The position numbers and the translations under genes are program-made. 64,000 nucleotides of DNA from assembly GCA_030427505.1 (NCBI GenBank), contig JAUICH010000026.1, positions 21,573-85,572 on the forward strand. The letters are read 5' to 3'. Position 1 is the first letter of the stretch. Each line of letters starts with the position of its first letter. Under the pieces are notes generated by a model. It was not told the DNA's origin, ran no database searches, and saw only the letters and a program-made list of their open reading frames with translations. The stretch comes from Verrucomicrobiia bacterium (GTDB taxonomy: Bacteria; Verrucomicrobiota; Verrucomicrobiia; Verrucomicrobiales; DEV007). This document shows positions 1 through 9,000 of this stretch, one piece after another.

Positions 1-1
1 C

Positions 2-556
2 CTGAATGATGAGTGCGAGAACAAGTGGTTCCAGCGCCTCCAATACGGCGTGGCCATCAGCACGGGGCCGATGACCGTGGGGGTCTATGGCGCATCCTCG
101 GATTACTACCTCAGCGCGGTGGGTAGCGAGATCGACTTCTGCCGCCGCCTGAGCGGAGCGAACACGCGGTATCATTCGGATGTATTGATCAGCGCTCATA
201 CCTACCGCTTCCTCCGGGACCGGATCGAAGTTCGGCCCATCGAAATGCTCTACGATCCCGATCACAACATCATGACGGAGTTTTACCAACTGCTGTCCAT
301 GAGCGGAAACTTCAGCGAACCGGCCGCGAAACGGCGGGACGCGTTTTGGTCAGGCGTTATCTTTTACCGGGCCGGAAAATACGAAGAAGCCTTGGAAGAA
401 TTTTCCAAGGCCAAACAGCCCGGAATCAAAGACGGTCCCCTGCGGTATTTCATCGAGCGCACGCAAACGCGCATGGCGCGGGACGAGCCGGAACCACCGG
501 AAAATTCCCACGAGTTGACCGACCAGGGGCATGCCCGGTTGTTGAACACGCTCTAA
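2..556 (+). CDS. Class III adenylate/guanylate cyclase, C-terminal part with TPR-like tail (5' truncated by window edge)
   Basis: The frame is open from the first bases of the window, so the gene starts upstream and only its last 184 residues are visible. The segment GVAISTGPMTVGVYG followed by AVGSEIDFCRRLSGAN matches the second half of a class III nucleotide cyclase catalytic domain: the glycine-rich strand, then the (I/V)G-x-x-(V/I)-N-x-A-x-R-L region. The Asn and Ala of that last motif read as Asp and Cys here. A TPR-like helix pair follows (AGKYEEALEEFSKAKQ). The family makes cAMP or cGMP and usually has an N-terminal sensor, which cannot be seen. The metal-binding aspartates also lie outside the window, so activity cannot be judged. 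recR starts 7 bp downstream, so the two may be co-transcribed. Confidence 0.8.
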   Translation: MNDECENKWFQRLQYGVAISTGPMTVGVYGASSDYYLSAVGSEIDFCRRLSGANTRYHSDVLISAHTYRFLRDRIEVRPIEMLYDPDHNIMTEFYQLLSMSGNFSEPAAKRRDAFWSGVIFYRAGKYEEALEEFSKAKQPGIKDGPLRYFIERTQTRMARDEPEPPENSHELTDQGHARLLNTL

Positions 557-563
557 GACGACT

Positions 564-1184
564 TTGAGCCAGGTAGATTACCCGCGGCAGGTCAAGGAAC
601 TGATCCTGCACCTAAAGAAACTTCCGGGCATCGGCCCGCGCGGCGCGGAGCGGATCGCCATCTGGCTGCTTCAGCAGGATGGCGGGGTGGCGCAGTCTTT
701 TGCCGCCACGGTGGAAAAGGCCCGGGGAGAGGTGTGGGAGTGCGGCGTCTGCGGCTTTTTCTCCACCGAGCAGGGCTGCCCCATCTGTGACGGTTCGGGC
801 CGGGACGAGACGGTGCTGTGCGTGGTGGAACAGCCCACGGATATTCTGCCGCTGGAACGGAGCGGCGCGTTTCGGGGGCACTACCACGCGCTGCGGGGGA
901 AAATCTCGCCGCTGGACAACGTGGGGCCGGACGACCTCAGGATTGGTGAGTTGATGGACAGGCTCAAAAAGGGAGCTTTCGAAGAAGTGATTCTGGCGCT
1001 TGGGGCTGATGTAGAGGGAGAAGCGACTTCCAATTACCTGGTGGAAGTGCTTGAGAACGAAGGGTTAAAGATTACACGCCTGGCCATGGGTATTCCCGTG
1101 GGCGGCGGGCTCGAATCGGCGGACGAACTGACCCTGTTCCGGGCGGTACAAGGGCGGACGGCTTTGGGGCGTGGTGGGAGTTGA
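564..1184 (+). CDS. recR: Recombination protein RecR
   Basis: RecR works with RecF and RecO to load RecA at single-stranded gaps. The 206-residue protein has the expected order. A helix-hairpin-helix (LPGIGPRGAERIA, about residues 20-32) is followed by a four-cysteine zinc finger (C60, C63, C72, C75), then a Toprim domain starting at VLCVVEQPTDIL. The normal family length is about 200 residues. The start is a TTG codon 7 bp after the cyclase stop. No good Shine-Dalgarno sequence is visible and no in-frame ATG fits, so translational coupling to the upstream gene is plausible. The usual dnaX and ybaB neighbours are not in view. Confidence 0.97.
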   Translation: MSQVDYPRQVKELILHLKKLPGIGPRGAERIAIWLLQQDGGVAQSFAATVEKARGEVWECGVCGFFSTEQGCPICDGSGRDETVLCVVEQPTDILPLERSGAFRGHYHALRGKISPLDNVGPDDLRIGELMDRLKKGAFEEVILALGADVEGEATSNYLVEVLENEGLKITRLAMGIPVGGGLESADELTLFRAVQGRTALGRGGS

Positions 1185-1227
1185 GGTGGCGTCTGGGGGA
1201 GCTTTGGGGTGGCCGGAGTGTTGCGCC

Positions 1228-1247
1228 AGACAAGGAGACAAGGAGAG
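1228..1247 (+). repeat. Two-copy AAGGAGAC octamer repeat in the recR-xylB gap
   Basis: The 298-bp G-rich space between recR and xylB contains two tandem copies of the octamer AAGGAGAC (the second ends AG) preceded by AGAC. The same octamer recurs at about 21.3, 21.9 and 28.6 kb in this window. Nothing else in the gap, apart from a probable xylB leader, could be recognised. Confidence 0.7.
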
Positions 1248-1482
1248 GGAAAAAATGGAGCGGTGCGGAGATGGGTGGGATGGAGTGAGTGGGGGAATTT
1301 TGGTTGGGGGTGTGCGTTTTTTGGGGGCGTTTTCGGGTAGGGACCGGGGGGATTTGAAATCTTGTTGCGGGAATGGGGACTCGTACCTAGTGTTGGGCGC
1401 TTTTTCGCCGGGGGTGACATGGGACGGCAGAGGATAGAGAGCGCTTGCCGGACGGCGGGCTGACGGATAGAAGCGAAGAAAC

Positions 1483-2982
1483 ATGTTTTTCATAGGCATC
1501 GATAGCGGGACCCAGAGCACCAAGGCCGTGGTGCTGGAGTTCGAGACGGGCCGGATCGTGGCCCAGGCGCAGGAGGCGTATGACCTCCTGAGCGGGCTGC
1601 CGGACGGGCACCTGGAGCAGCATCCGGAGACGTGGATTCGCGCGGTGCGGAATACCGTCGCCTCCTGCCTGGCTCAATTGGGTCCCCGGCGCGGCGAGGT
1701 GCGGGGCATCGGCGTCAGCGGTCAGCAGCACGGCCTGGTGGTGCTGAACGAGCGTGATGAAGTGGTGCGCCCGGCGAAACTGTGGTGCGACACTTCCACC
1801 GCCGACCAGTGCGACCAGTTCGCGGCGCATTTCGCGGGGGCGGCCGGATTGATCGAACTGGCGGGCAACGCCGTTCTGCCCGGCTACACGGCGCCCAAGA
1901 TCCTGTGGCTCAAGCAGAACGAGCCGGAGAACTTTGCCGCCACCAAGACGGTCCTGCTGCCGCACGACTACATCAATTTCTGGCTGACCGGCGTGAAACG
2001 CATGGAGTATGGCGATGCTTCAGGCACCGGTCTGATGAACGTGCGCACCCGGGAGTGGTGCGGGGAACTGGTGGATTTCATCGACCCGAGCGTGCGTGAC
2101 ATGCTGCCGCCGCTGGGTTCCTCCAACGAAAGCCATGGCCGCCTGAAAGCCGAACTGTGCGAGGAGTGGGGCCTGACCCCCGACATCGTGGTCAGCGCCG
2201 GTGGCGGCGACAACATGATGGGGGCCATCGGCACGGGGAACATCAAGCCCGGCGTGGTGACGGCCAGTTTTGGCACTTCCGGCACCCTGTACGGCTGCGC
2301 GGCGGAACCCGTGATCGACCCGAAAGGGGAAGTGGCCGCGTTTTGCGACAGCGCGGACCAGTGGCTGCCGCTGGTGTGCACGATGAACGTGACCGTGGTG
2401 ACCGAGCAGGTGCGCAAGCTGTTCGGCTGGGAACTTTCCGAACTGGAAAGCGAAATCGCCGCCTCGGCTCCGGGAGCGGATGGCCTTCAGTTTCTGCCCT
2501 ACCTGACCGGAGAGCGGACCCCGAACCTGCCGAAAGGCTCGGGTGTGCTGCATGGTTTGAGGCCTTCCAACATGACGAAGGGCAACATCGGCCGGGCCGC
2601 CATGGAAGGGGCGACCCTGGGCCTGGCCTACGGGCTGCGCCGTTTCCGCGAACTGGGCATGAGCCCGGCGGAGATTCGCCTGACGGGCGGCGGGACAAAG
2701 AGCCCGGTGTGGCGACAGATTTCGGCGGATATTTTTGGCGTTCCGGTGGTGACCTTGGCCACTTCCGAAGGCGCGGGCCTGGGCGCGGCGATTCAGGCCG
2801 CCTATGTGACACAATTGGAACTCGGCGCCGCCAGTACTTATGAAGAATTGACCGATCGGCTGGTGGAAACGGATGAAAATACCCGTTGCGAACCAGATTC
2901 CGGCCGCACCGCGCTTTACGCGGAAAAGTTGGACGGACAGTTGGAATTGACCCGCCGATTGAACGAGGCCGGATGGCTGTGA
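1483..2982 (+). CDS. xylB: Xylulokinase (FGGY carbohydrate kinase)
   Basis: The predicted reaction is ATP-dependent phosphorylation of D-xylulose to xylulose 5-phosphate, feeding the pentose phosphate pathway. The 499-residue length is typical for xylulokinase. The N-terminal phosphate-binding motif is GIDSGTQSTKAVVLE (residues 5-19), the VSGQQHGLV loop matches the sugar-binding part of the family, and D243 in AGGGDNMMGA is the expected catalytic base. The second ATP-binding half carries LTGGGTKSPVWRQI. The ATG is preceded by a weak GAAG. No xylose isomerase, transporter or regulator lies next to it, so the gene is an orphan here. Another FGGY substrate such as L-ribulose cannot be fully excluded, but the match to XylB is strong. 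Confidence 0.93.
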   Translation: MFFIGIDSGTQSTKAVVLEFETGRIVAQAQEAYDLLSGLPDGHLEQHPETWIRAVRNTVASCLAQLGPRRGEVRGIGVSGQQHGLVVLNERDEVVRPAKLWCDTSTADQCDQFAAHFAGAAGLIELAGNAVLPGYTAPKILWLKQNEPENFAATKTVLLPHDYINFWLTGVKRMEYGDASGTGLMNVRTREWCGELVDFIDPSVRDMLPPLGSSNESHGRLKAELCEEWGLTPDIVVSAGGGDNMMGAIGTGNIKPGVVTASFGTSGTLYGCAAEPVIDPKGEVAAFCDSADQWLPLVCTMNVTVVTEQVRKLFGWELSELESEIAASAPGADGLQFLPYLTGERTPNLPKGSGVLHGLRPSNMTKGNIGRAAMEGATLGLAYGLRRFRELGMSPAEIRLTGGGTKSPVWRQISADIFGVPVVTLATSEGAGLGAAIQAAYVTQLELGAASTYEELTDRLVETDENTRCEPDSGRTALYAEKLDGQLELTRRLNEAGWL

Positions 2983-3047
2983 GTCCAAACAGGCCAGTTT
3001 CCCGCTCCGGCACGATTTTTCCCATTTAGATTTTCTGACAATCACCT

Positions 3048-3827
3048 ATGGATAGTTCCCATGCGGCTTTGGCCGAAACGACGGAAAACCCCCTTGAAAT
3101 CACACTCGCCCGGCCCTGTTGCCGGCGCATGGAAATGGCAATCCCGGGAGAGCGTAAGCGCCTGGACCCCCTGGCCGCTCCCGATCTGGTCAGTGTGAGT
3201 CCGAAAGCCCGCTTTTACGGCTGGCTGATCGCTCTGGTCATCCGCCTGTTCAGCATGACGCTGCGCTATAAGCTTACTGACAGGGCCGGCATCACGAAAG
3301 ACGATCCGGACGAACGGCTGATTTGGGCTTTCTGGCACAACCGGATGTTTGCCCTGCCGATCGCCTACCGGCGGTATTTCAGCCACCGGACGGGCGCGGT
3401 TTTGACCAGCGCCAGCCGGGACGGCGAGGTGCTGGCGGCCACGATGCAGGAATTTGGCTGCGCCGCCGTGCGGGGCTCCAGTTCCCGCCGGGGCACCCAG
3501 GCCCTGATGGGGCTGATGCGGTGGATCGAAGGCGGTTACGACGTGTGCATCACCCCCGACGGTCCTCGTGGTCCTCGCTATCGGCTTTCTCCGGGCATGA
3601 TCAAGCTGGCCCAAAAGACCGGCGCCCGGATCCTGCCCATTCACGTTACATACGAAAACGCATGGAAATTGAAGAGCTGGGACCGGTTCCGGATTCCCAA
3701 ACCGTTTTCAAAGGTGAGTGTCACACTGGGGCCCTACCTGACGGTAGTCGCGGACGCGGAAGACGATGCTTTTGAGCGGGAACGGGCCCGGATCGAACAA
3801 GTCCTGAGAGACGATGAAGTTGATTGA
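3048..3827 (+). CDS. DUF374 lysophospholipid acyltransferase-family protein
   Basis: This 259-residue protein belongs to the DUF374 branch of the LPLAT acyltransferases. These are related to lipid A acyltransferases and are thought to acylate lipid or LPS precursors at the inner membrane. Visible family features are [21 protein letters not shown], the [14 protein letters not shown] block and [11 protein letters not shown] hydrophobic segment ([15 protein letters not shown]) near residue 55 probably seats it in the membrane. The N-terminal 30 residues before MEMAIPGE may not be translated. The last 14 bp overlap the start of folD in another frame, which points to translational coupling even though the functions look unrelated. 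The substrate is unknown. Confidence 0.85.
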   Translation: MDSSHAALAETTENPLEITLARPCCRRMEMAIPGERKRLDPLAAPDLVSVSPKARFYGWLIALVIRLFSMTLRYKLTDRAGITKDDPDERLIWAFWHNRMFALPIAYRRYFSHRTGAVLTSASRDGEVLAATMQEFGCAAVRGSSSRRGTQALMGLMRWIEGGYDVCITPDGPRGPRYRLSPGMIKLAQKTGARILPIHVTYENAWKLKSWDRFRIPKPFSKVSVTLGPYLTVVADAEDDAFERERARIEQVLRDDEVD

Positions 3828-4707
3828 AGGAAAACCGGTCGCTGAAGCGGTTTACGAAGAGTGCCGGAGCGACCTGGAGCGCTTGAAGGCGGCGGGTCAC
3901 CTGCCCGGCTTGGCGGTGATCCTGGTGGGAGACGATCCGGCTTCCCAAGCCTACGTGGCCGCCAAGGACCGGAAGTGCAAGGAACTGGGCCTGCACTCGC
4001 TGAAGATCGAACTGCCGAAAGACACCACCCAGGAAGCTCTGCTGGAAGAAGTCCGGAAACAGAACGCGGACCCGGCCATCCACGGCATCTTGGTGCAGAT
4101 GCCGCTGCCCCCGCACCTGGACGAGCGGGAGGTAATTTTGGCGATTTCTCCTGAAAAAGATGTGGATGGCCTGCACCCGGTGAACCTGGGGAAGCTGGCG
4201 ATGGACGATCCCACGGGCTTCGCGCCCTGCACGCCGCTGGGCTGTCAGCGAATGCTGATGGAAAACGGCGGGGTGGAAGGCAAGAACGTGGTCATCCTGG
4301 GCCGCAGCTTGCTGGTGGGTAAAAGCCTGGCCTTTCTGCTGCTGCAAAAAGGAGCGGCGGGAAACGCCACGGTCACGGTGGCGCACTCCCGGACGAAGAA
4401 CCTTTCCGAGGTCACCCGCGAGGCGGACATTCTGGTGGCGGCGATCGGGAAGCCCCATTTTGTCACGCCGGAAATGGTGAAAGACGGCGCCGTGGTGATC
4501 GACGTCGGCATCAACCGGGTGGAAGATCCCGCCGCCAAGAAGGGCTACCGGCTGGTGGGAGACGTGAATTTTGACGCCGTGGCGCCGAAGTGCTCCGCCA
4601 TTACGCCCGTTCCCGGCGGCGTGGGCGTGATGACCATCGCCATGCTGATGGCGAATACCATCCGAAGCTGCGCCATGAAGGCGGGGTTGGCGGAAGTGTC
4701 AGAGTAG
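3814..4707 (+). CDS. folD: Bifunctional methylenetetrahydrofolate dehydrogenase / methenyltetrahydrofolate cyclohydrolase
   Basis: FolD interconverts 5,10-methylene-THF, 5,10-methenyl-THF and 10-formyl-THF in the cytosol. The 297-residue protein has the catalytic Y47-x3-K51 pair in [13 protein letters not shown]. It also has [19 protein letters not shown], the [10 protein letters not shown] block and [12 protein letters not shown] at the C-terminus. The nucleotide-binding signature reads [15 protein letters not shown], whereas the family usually has GRSxxVGxPxxxLL, so the proline is replaced by serine. The ATG overlaps the end of the upstream acyltransferase gene by 14 bp. Confidence 0.96.
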   Translation: MKLIEGKPVAEAVYEECRSDLERLKAAGHLPGLAVILVGDDPASQAYVAAKDRKCKELGLHSLKIELPKDTTQEALLEEVRKQNADPAIHGILVQMPLPPHLDEREVILAISPEKDVDGLHPVNLGKLAMDDPTGFAPCTPLGCQRMLMENGGVEGKNVVILGRSLLVGKSLAFLLLQKGAAGNATVTVAHSRTKNLSEVTREADILVAAIGKPHFVTPEMVKDGAVVIDVGINRVEDPAAKKGYRLVGDVNFDAVAPKCSAITPVPGGVGVMTIAMLMANTIRSCAMKAGLAEVSE

Positions 4708-4752
4708 AGCGGGTAGCTCCCCTCTTGGCTGGGGGGCAGGGGAATAGCCGCT

Positions 4753-4770
4753 AAAAGGCGCAAAAGGCGC
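4753..4770 (+). repeat. Short AAAAGGCGC tandem pair
   Basis: Two perfect copies of the 9-mer AAAAGGCGC sit in the 278-bp gap between folD and the convergent small membrane protein gene. Nothing else was recognised in this gap. Confidence 0.5.
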
Positions 4771-4985
4771 AAGAAGATATCTGGCGGGATGGCCGCTCAG
4801 ATGGGTTTTGGTGGCTTTGTTGGAGGGAATGGAAGGCCATCAGGAATGATCTTGGCACGAATGCCAGTTGACGCCCGAGCTGAAAATGACCGTTGCGTGT
4901 ACGTCCGCGGAAAATTTGGCCGGTGAGGGCAGGCGAGTCTGGCTCCCGAGATCCGTGGCTTTGCGGGGCCAGAGGCGGAGCGAAT

Positions 4986-5483
4986 TTACGCTTGGGGATC
5001 TGGGTTTAGAATTTCGAGTTTCACCAAGGCTTGGAAAAGCATGATGGCCCACGCGGAAAAGAAGAAGTTCAGGATCCCAATCTCGCTGCCGTATTCGAAT
5101 GTGACAGCCAGGTTTGTTTCATCTTTCGCGATCATGCTCAAGGGCCACGAGAGGTGAACCAACAGCGGCAAAAGGAAAAGCAGCCAGAGCCAGTCTCCTC
5201 TGAGTTTGTGGTCTTTGGGAATCCGCATTCCCCGATCCAGGACTTTTCGGACAAGCTTCCAATTGGTGTAGGCGAGGACAATGGTTATTATAAAACTGGT
5301 CGCGAGGCCAAGAAATTGAAGTTTGAGCCCGGAACTGGTGGCGCCAGTTTCAGGAGTGTTGGCAAAAGTGATAGACCAATTAGTGAGGGCGAGGAAGAGG
5401 CAGTAGCCCAGAATGCAGGTGCTGACCTTCGTGGCGGGTTTCATCGTGAGGGTATCCTGGTCCAGGTGTGAGGGTAGATTCAA
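4986..5483 (-). CDS. Small hypothetical membrane protein with four predicted helices
   Basis: I do not recognise the family. The 165 residues contain four hydrophobic stretches long enough to span the membrane. They are centred on ILGYCLFLALTNW, FLGLATSFIITIVLAY, WLWLLFLLPLLVHLSW and NFFFSAWAIMLFQALV. The loop between helices 2 and 3 is charged (RKVLDRGMRIPKDHKLRGD). Translation may start at residue 1 or at the MKPATKV methionine (residue 14), and neither has a clear ribosome site. It lies convergent to folD and just downstream of another small unknown gene on the same strand. Confidence 0.55.
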   Translation of the reverse strand: MNLPSHLDQDTLTMKPATKVSTCILGYCLFLALTNWSITFANTPETGATSSGLKLQFLGLATSFIITIVLAYTNWKLVRKVLDRGMRIPKDHKLRGDWLWLLFLLPLLVHLSWPLSMIAKDETNLAVTFEYGSEIGILNFFFSAWAIMLFQALVKLEILNPDPQA

Positions 5484-5582
5484 TCCTCCAGTGGGGGATT
5501 CGTTCCCTGATCATTCGACAGGTTCAGTTCTGGAGCGGAGAAAGGACGAGTTGCGCTGGAAGGTCCAGTCGCACCGGACATA

Positions 5583-5966
5583 CTACCACCCGTTTTTACA
5601 GGACTCGGGAACGAACCGGGGCGTGTAGCCGGGATCGGTGGCGCCGTGGTCGGCCAGAATTTCGCGTTCTTCCGCGGTGACCAAGACAATTGTCCAGCGC
5701 CCCATCAGGTCCGGCCATTCGGCTTCCGCTTGTTCGAGAGCGCCGGTAAGGGTGTCGTGGCAGGTATCGGTAAGAGGAACGAAGGGTTCAATCCCGGTGA
5801 AAACGTAGTAGCCGCCGTAGGTTTCGTAACAGCCGACGGCGATCCATGTCTGGCCGGTGATAACCGCTCCGTGAGACAGGAGGTGGTGATGGGTGGAACT
5901 GCAAACCCCCTCCAGTGATTGCCAGGCAATCACCCGCGCGCCACCAATTTCATCCGGAATCTGCAT
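5583..5966 (-). CDS. Hypothetical protein, 127 residues
   Basis: No family is recognised. The open frame extends further upstream, but that extension would run into the tRNA-Pro gene. The internal ATG at 5966 (MQIPDEIGGARV) has an AGAGG ribosome site about 5 bases before it, so I take that as the start. The protein is soluble, acidic and rich in aromatic residues, with a WIAVGCYETYGGYYVF stretch and a GALEQAEAEWPDLMGRW helix. There is no signal peptide or membrane segment. It is probably transcribed in the same direction as the tRNA upstream of it. Confidence 0.5.
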   Translation of the reverse strand: MQIPDEIGGARVIAWQSLEGVCSSTHHHLLSHGAVITGQTWIAVGCYETYGGYYVFTGIEPFVPLTDTCHDTLTGALEQAEAEWPDLMGRWTIVLVTAEEREILADHGATDPGYTPRFVPESCKNGW

Positions 5967-6119
5967 TGCCTCTGAAGAGGAAAGCAATGGAGTTAGTCTA
6001 AACACCGGCGAGTCTCTAAACTGACGTCCGACTGATTCCCTCAGGGGGTTGAGGTTACTTAAAGAATACCTGAAAAACAGCCTGAGACAAGCCGAATTGG
6101 CCTCCTGTCGGCCTCGGAG

Positions 6120-6196
6120 TGGTCGGGCTGGCGGGATTCGAACCCACGACCTCTGCAACCCCATTGCAGCGCGCTACCAAACTGCGCCACAGCCCG
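6120..6196 (-). tRNA. tRNA-Pro (anticodon GGG)
   Basis: On the minus strand a 7-bp acceptor stem (CGGGCTG with CAGCCCG) encloses a D-arm, a 5-bp anticodon stem (CTGCA/TGCAG) and the loop ATGGGGT, giving anticodon GGG. The T-arm is GTGGG-TTCGAAT-CCCGC. The discriminator base is A and the 3' CCA is encoded. GGG reads CCC and CCU proline codons. The gene stands alone, without other tRNAs nearby. Confidence 0.97.
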
Positions 6197-6519
6197 CGCT
6201 GAGAGCGAGCGTTACTTTCGGGCCTTTTGAGTGGCGCGCAAGTACTTATGATGTGCGAGATTTCAGAGCCGCGTGAAGGGCCGGGAGATGGCCGATTTTC
6301 CGAGGAGGTCTGTTTTTCCCGGAATGAAAAATACGGGATCGGCCCCGCGTTTCGTTCGTAGGGAATAACGGGGAATTAACCAGGAAAGTTGGCGCGGAAA
6401 CCCAGGGAGTAGAAACAAGGGGGTGAAATTTCGGCTCCTGTGGGCAATTCGGGGGGTTGGAAATTGTGGAAGTCGTGCCATGATGGCTGCCCCGTCTGAT
6501 GATGTGGAATGGGACTCTT
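6197..6519. other. Intergenic region between tRNA-Pro and argC
   Basis: These 323 bp separate the leftward tRNA-Pro from the rightward argC and must hold both promoters. I found no convincing ARG-box palindrome, attenuator or riboswitch. The leftward open frame crossing this region runs into argC and is not credible. Confidence 0.4.
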
Positions 6520-7575
6520 ATGAGTGAGATCAAAACAGTGTCTGTGGCCGTGGTGGGTGCGACCGGATATTCCGGGGCGGAACTGCTGCGGTTAATCTTG
6601 ATGCACCCCGGAATGGAACTGGTATGCGTGACCTCGCGCCAGGCGGAAGGGACTTTATTGACGGATAATTTTCCGCGGTTCCGTGGGGCGAAGAAGTTTG
6701 AGGGGCTGCGTTTTGTGACACCCGAAATAGACACGATAGCCGCGAGCGGGGCGGAGTGTGCGTTTCTGGCTCTACCCCATGGCGTGGCGTCTCAATTCGC
6801 GGGTCCGCTGCTGGAAAAGGGGCTCCGGGTGATCGATTTGAGCGCGGACTTCCGGCTGAATGACACGGAGACCTACGCGGAATACTACGGAGACGGACAC
6901 CCGGCGCCGGAACTGCTGGGGGAGGGGATCTATGGATTGCCGGAGATCAAGGCAGGGCCGATCCGGGACGCCCGTCTGGTGGCGTCGCCGGGGTGTTACC
7001 CGACGAGTGTAATCGTGCCACTGGTGCCCTTGTTACGGCGGGGGTTGTTGAGTCTAGTGGGAATTTCCGTCGCCAGCATGAGCGGGACGAGCGGGGCCGG
7101 GAAGAGCCTGAAAACAGACTACCTTTTTTGCGAAGTGAACGAGAGCATCCGCGCCTACGGAGCGCCCAAGCACCGGCATGTGGGAGAGATCGAACAGGAA
7201 TTGACGGAGGCCGCCGGGCAGGCGGTGCGCATTTCCTTCGTGCCGCATCTCATGCCCGTAACGGCGGGTATCTGCACCACCATCTTCGCGGACCTGAAAG
7301 AAGGGGTGTCCCGCGAGCAGATCGCGGAGGCTTTTGCCCAGGACTATGGGGCGTCGCCCTTTGTCCGGATCCTGGGAGAAGGCGTTTTTCCCGACACTAA
7401 AAACGTGACCCGTACGAATTTTCTCGATCTGGGTTGGGTGGTGGACCCGCGATTGAACCGGCTGATCCTGATGAGCACGGAGGACAACCTGGGAAAAGGA
7501 GCCTCCAGTCAGGCGGTGCAAAGTTTCAATCTGATGTTCGATTTCCCCGAAGAAACGGGATTGCTTAATTACTAA
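6520..7575 (+). CDS. argC: N-acetyl-gamma-glutamyl-phosphate reductase
   Basis: ArgC reduces N-acetylglutamyl phosphate to the semialdehyde with NADPH, the third step of arginine synthesis. With the start at 6520 (MSEIKTVSVAV) the protein has 351 residues, close to the family norm. The NADP fold starts with VVGATGYSGAELLRL. The active-site cysteine is C159 in ASPGCYPTS, and KHRHVGEIEQEL matches the conserved histidine region. An in-frame ATG pair at 6499 would add seven residues, but neither start has a strong ribosome site. It is the first gene of a five-gene arginine cluster. Confidence 0.96.
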   Translation: MSEIKTVSVAVVGATGYSGAELLRLILMHPGMELVCVTSRQAEGTLLTDNFPRFRGAKKFEGLRFVTPEIDTIAASGAECAFLALPHGVASQFAGPLLEKGLRVIDLSADFRLNDTETYAEYYGDGHPAPELLGEGIYGLPEIKAGPIRDARLVASPGCYPTSVIVPLVPLLRRGLLSLVGISVASMSGTSGAGKSLKTDYLFCEVNESIRAYGAPKHRHVGEIEQELTEAAGQAVRISFVPHLMPVTAGICTTIFADLKEGVSREQIAEAFAQDYGASPFVRILGEGVFPDTKNVTRTNFLDLGWVVDPRLNRLILMSTEDNLGKGASSQAVQSFNLMFDFPEETGLLNY

Positions 7576-7648
7576 GCCGTAAATTTCACACAGTAATTCC
7601 GCTTTACCATTGCACCGGAATCATCGTCCTCGTTAAGCTGTTCAACCC

Positions 7649-8887
7649 ATGAATTCTCCATCGGAGATTGAGTCTATTTCGGGAGGAGTCTGCGCCGCCA
7701 AAGGCTTCCGTTCCTCGGGCATTGTTTGTGGAATCAAGAATCCAAACGACAAGAGCAAGAAGGACCTGGCGCTGATTTATTCGAAGCATCCAGCCGTGGC
7801 GGCCGGGGTTTTTACTCAAAACCGGGTGAAAGCGGCGCCGGTGCATGTGTCCCAGGCCTATCTCCGCGCGGACGATCCCCGGGCGATCATCGTGAACAGT
7901 GGAAATGCCAATGCCTGCACGGGACCGGAGGGCATCCGGGACGCCAGGCGCATGGCGGAACTGACCAGCCGGGCGCTGGACATCCGGCGGCGGCAGGTGC
8001 TGGTCTGTTCCACGGGGATCATTGGCCAGCCCATGCCGATGGACCGGATCGAACCCCGTGTTCTGGAACTGGTGGAAGTTCTTGCGGCGAAAGACAGCAA
8101 GGACGCGGCGGAGGCCATCATGACGAGCGACACCGTGTCGAAGTCCGCGGCCGTACGGGTGAAGATTGGCGGCAGGAAAGTGCGCATTGGGGCCATCGCG
8201 AAAGGCGCGGGAATGATCAATCCCCATATGGCGACGATGCTGTGCTTTGTGACGACAGATGCCAACATCGAAAAAGCGGAACTGGAACGGGCGACGCGCG
8301 AGGCGGTGGAACTGTCCTTTAACCGCATCACCATCGACGGGGACATGAGCACGAACGACACCGTTCTCGTCATGGCGAACGGACGGGCGAAGAATCCGCA
8401 GATCACGGCGGGCGGTCCGGGGTGCCGGCAGTTTCGCGAGGCGTTGACCTACTTGATGCTGAAGATGGCGAAGAAGATCGTCTCCGACGGAGAGCGGGTA
8501 ACGAAGATGGTGGAAGTGTGCGTGCACAGCGCGAAGAGCCAAAGCGACGCTGAGAAGGTGGCCCGGGCGGTGGCAAATTCCTTCCTGGTCAAAGCTTCCT
8601 GGAACGGTAACGATCCCAACTGGGGCCGGGTGATGCACGCGGTGGGCTATTCCGGAGCCCGGGTGCAGGAGGAACTGATCGATATCTATTTTGAGGGTTT
8701 GTGCGCCGTGAAGGGGGGACTGGGGAACGGTACGCCCCTGCGGCAACTCCAGCAGGTCGCCGCGAAGAAGCGCTTCACGCTCCGGATAGACCTGAATCAG
8801 GGAAACGCGTCCTACTACGTTTTCGCCAGCGACATTTCGCCCGATTATATCGATTTCAATCGCAAGGAATACGCGGCTCCAAAGTAA
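7649..8887 (+). CDS. argJ: Bifunctional ornithine acetyltransferase / N-acetylglutamate synthase
   Basis: ArgJ moves the acetyl group from N-acetylornithine to glutamate, recycling it in the cyclic arginine pathway. Many members can also acetylate glutamate from acetyl-CoA. The 412-residue precursor is expected to cleave itself in KGAGMINPHMATMLCF, where T196 becomes the N-terminal nucleophile of the beta chain. Other conserved parts are NSGNANACTGPEG, CSTGIIGQPMP, DGDMSTNDTV and NDPNWGRVM. The gene follows argC after 73 bp. The presence of argJ explains why no argE is needed. Confidence 0.96.
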   Translation: MNSPSEIESISGGVCAAKGFRSSGIVCGIKNPNDKSKKDLALIYSKHPAVAAGVFTQNRVKAAPVHVSQAYLRADDPRAIIVNSGNANACTGPEGIRDARRMAELTSRALDIRRRQVLVCSTGIIGQPMPMDRIEPRVLELVEVLAAKDSKDAAEAIMTSDTVSKSAAVRVKIGGRKVRIGAIAKGAGMINPHMATMLCFVTTDANIEKAELERATREAVELSFNRITIDGDMSTNDTVLVMANGRAKNPQITAGGPGCRQFREALTYLMLKMAKKIVSDGERVTKMVEVCVHSAKSQSDAEKVARAVANSFLVKASWNGNDPNWGRVMHAVGYSGARVQEELIDIYFEGLCAVKGGLGNGTPLRQLQQVAAKKRFTLRIDLNQGNASYYVFASDISPDYIDFNRKEYAAPK

Positions 8888-9000
8888 CCGGGCGGGAAAA
8901 TTCCGGCTCCCGGGAGGAGAGGGAAATGTGAATGAGGGAGGATTGTTTTCGCAAAAAATCCTGAAATCCCCGGCGAAGTCCGCTAGAGTCCACCTTTCCG

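Noticed and set aside
6246..6734. 162-codon leftward frame before and inside argC
   Set aside because: It overlaps the conserved start of argC and has no family resemblance or ribosome site.
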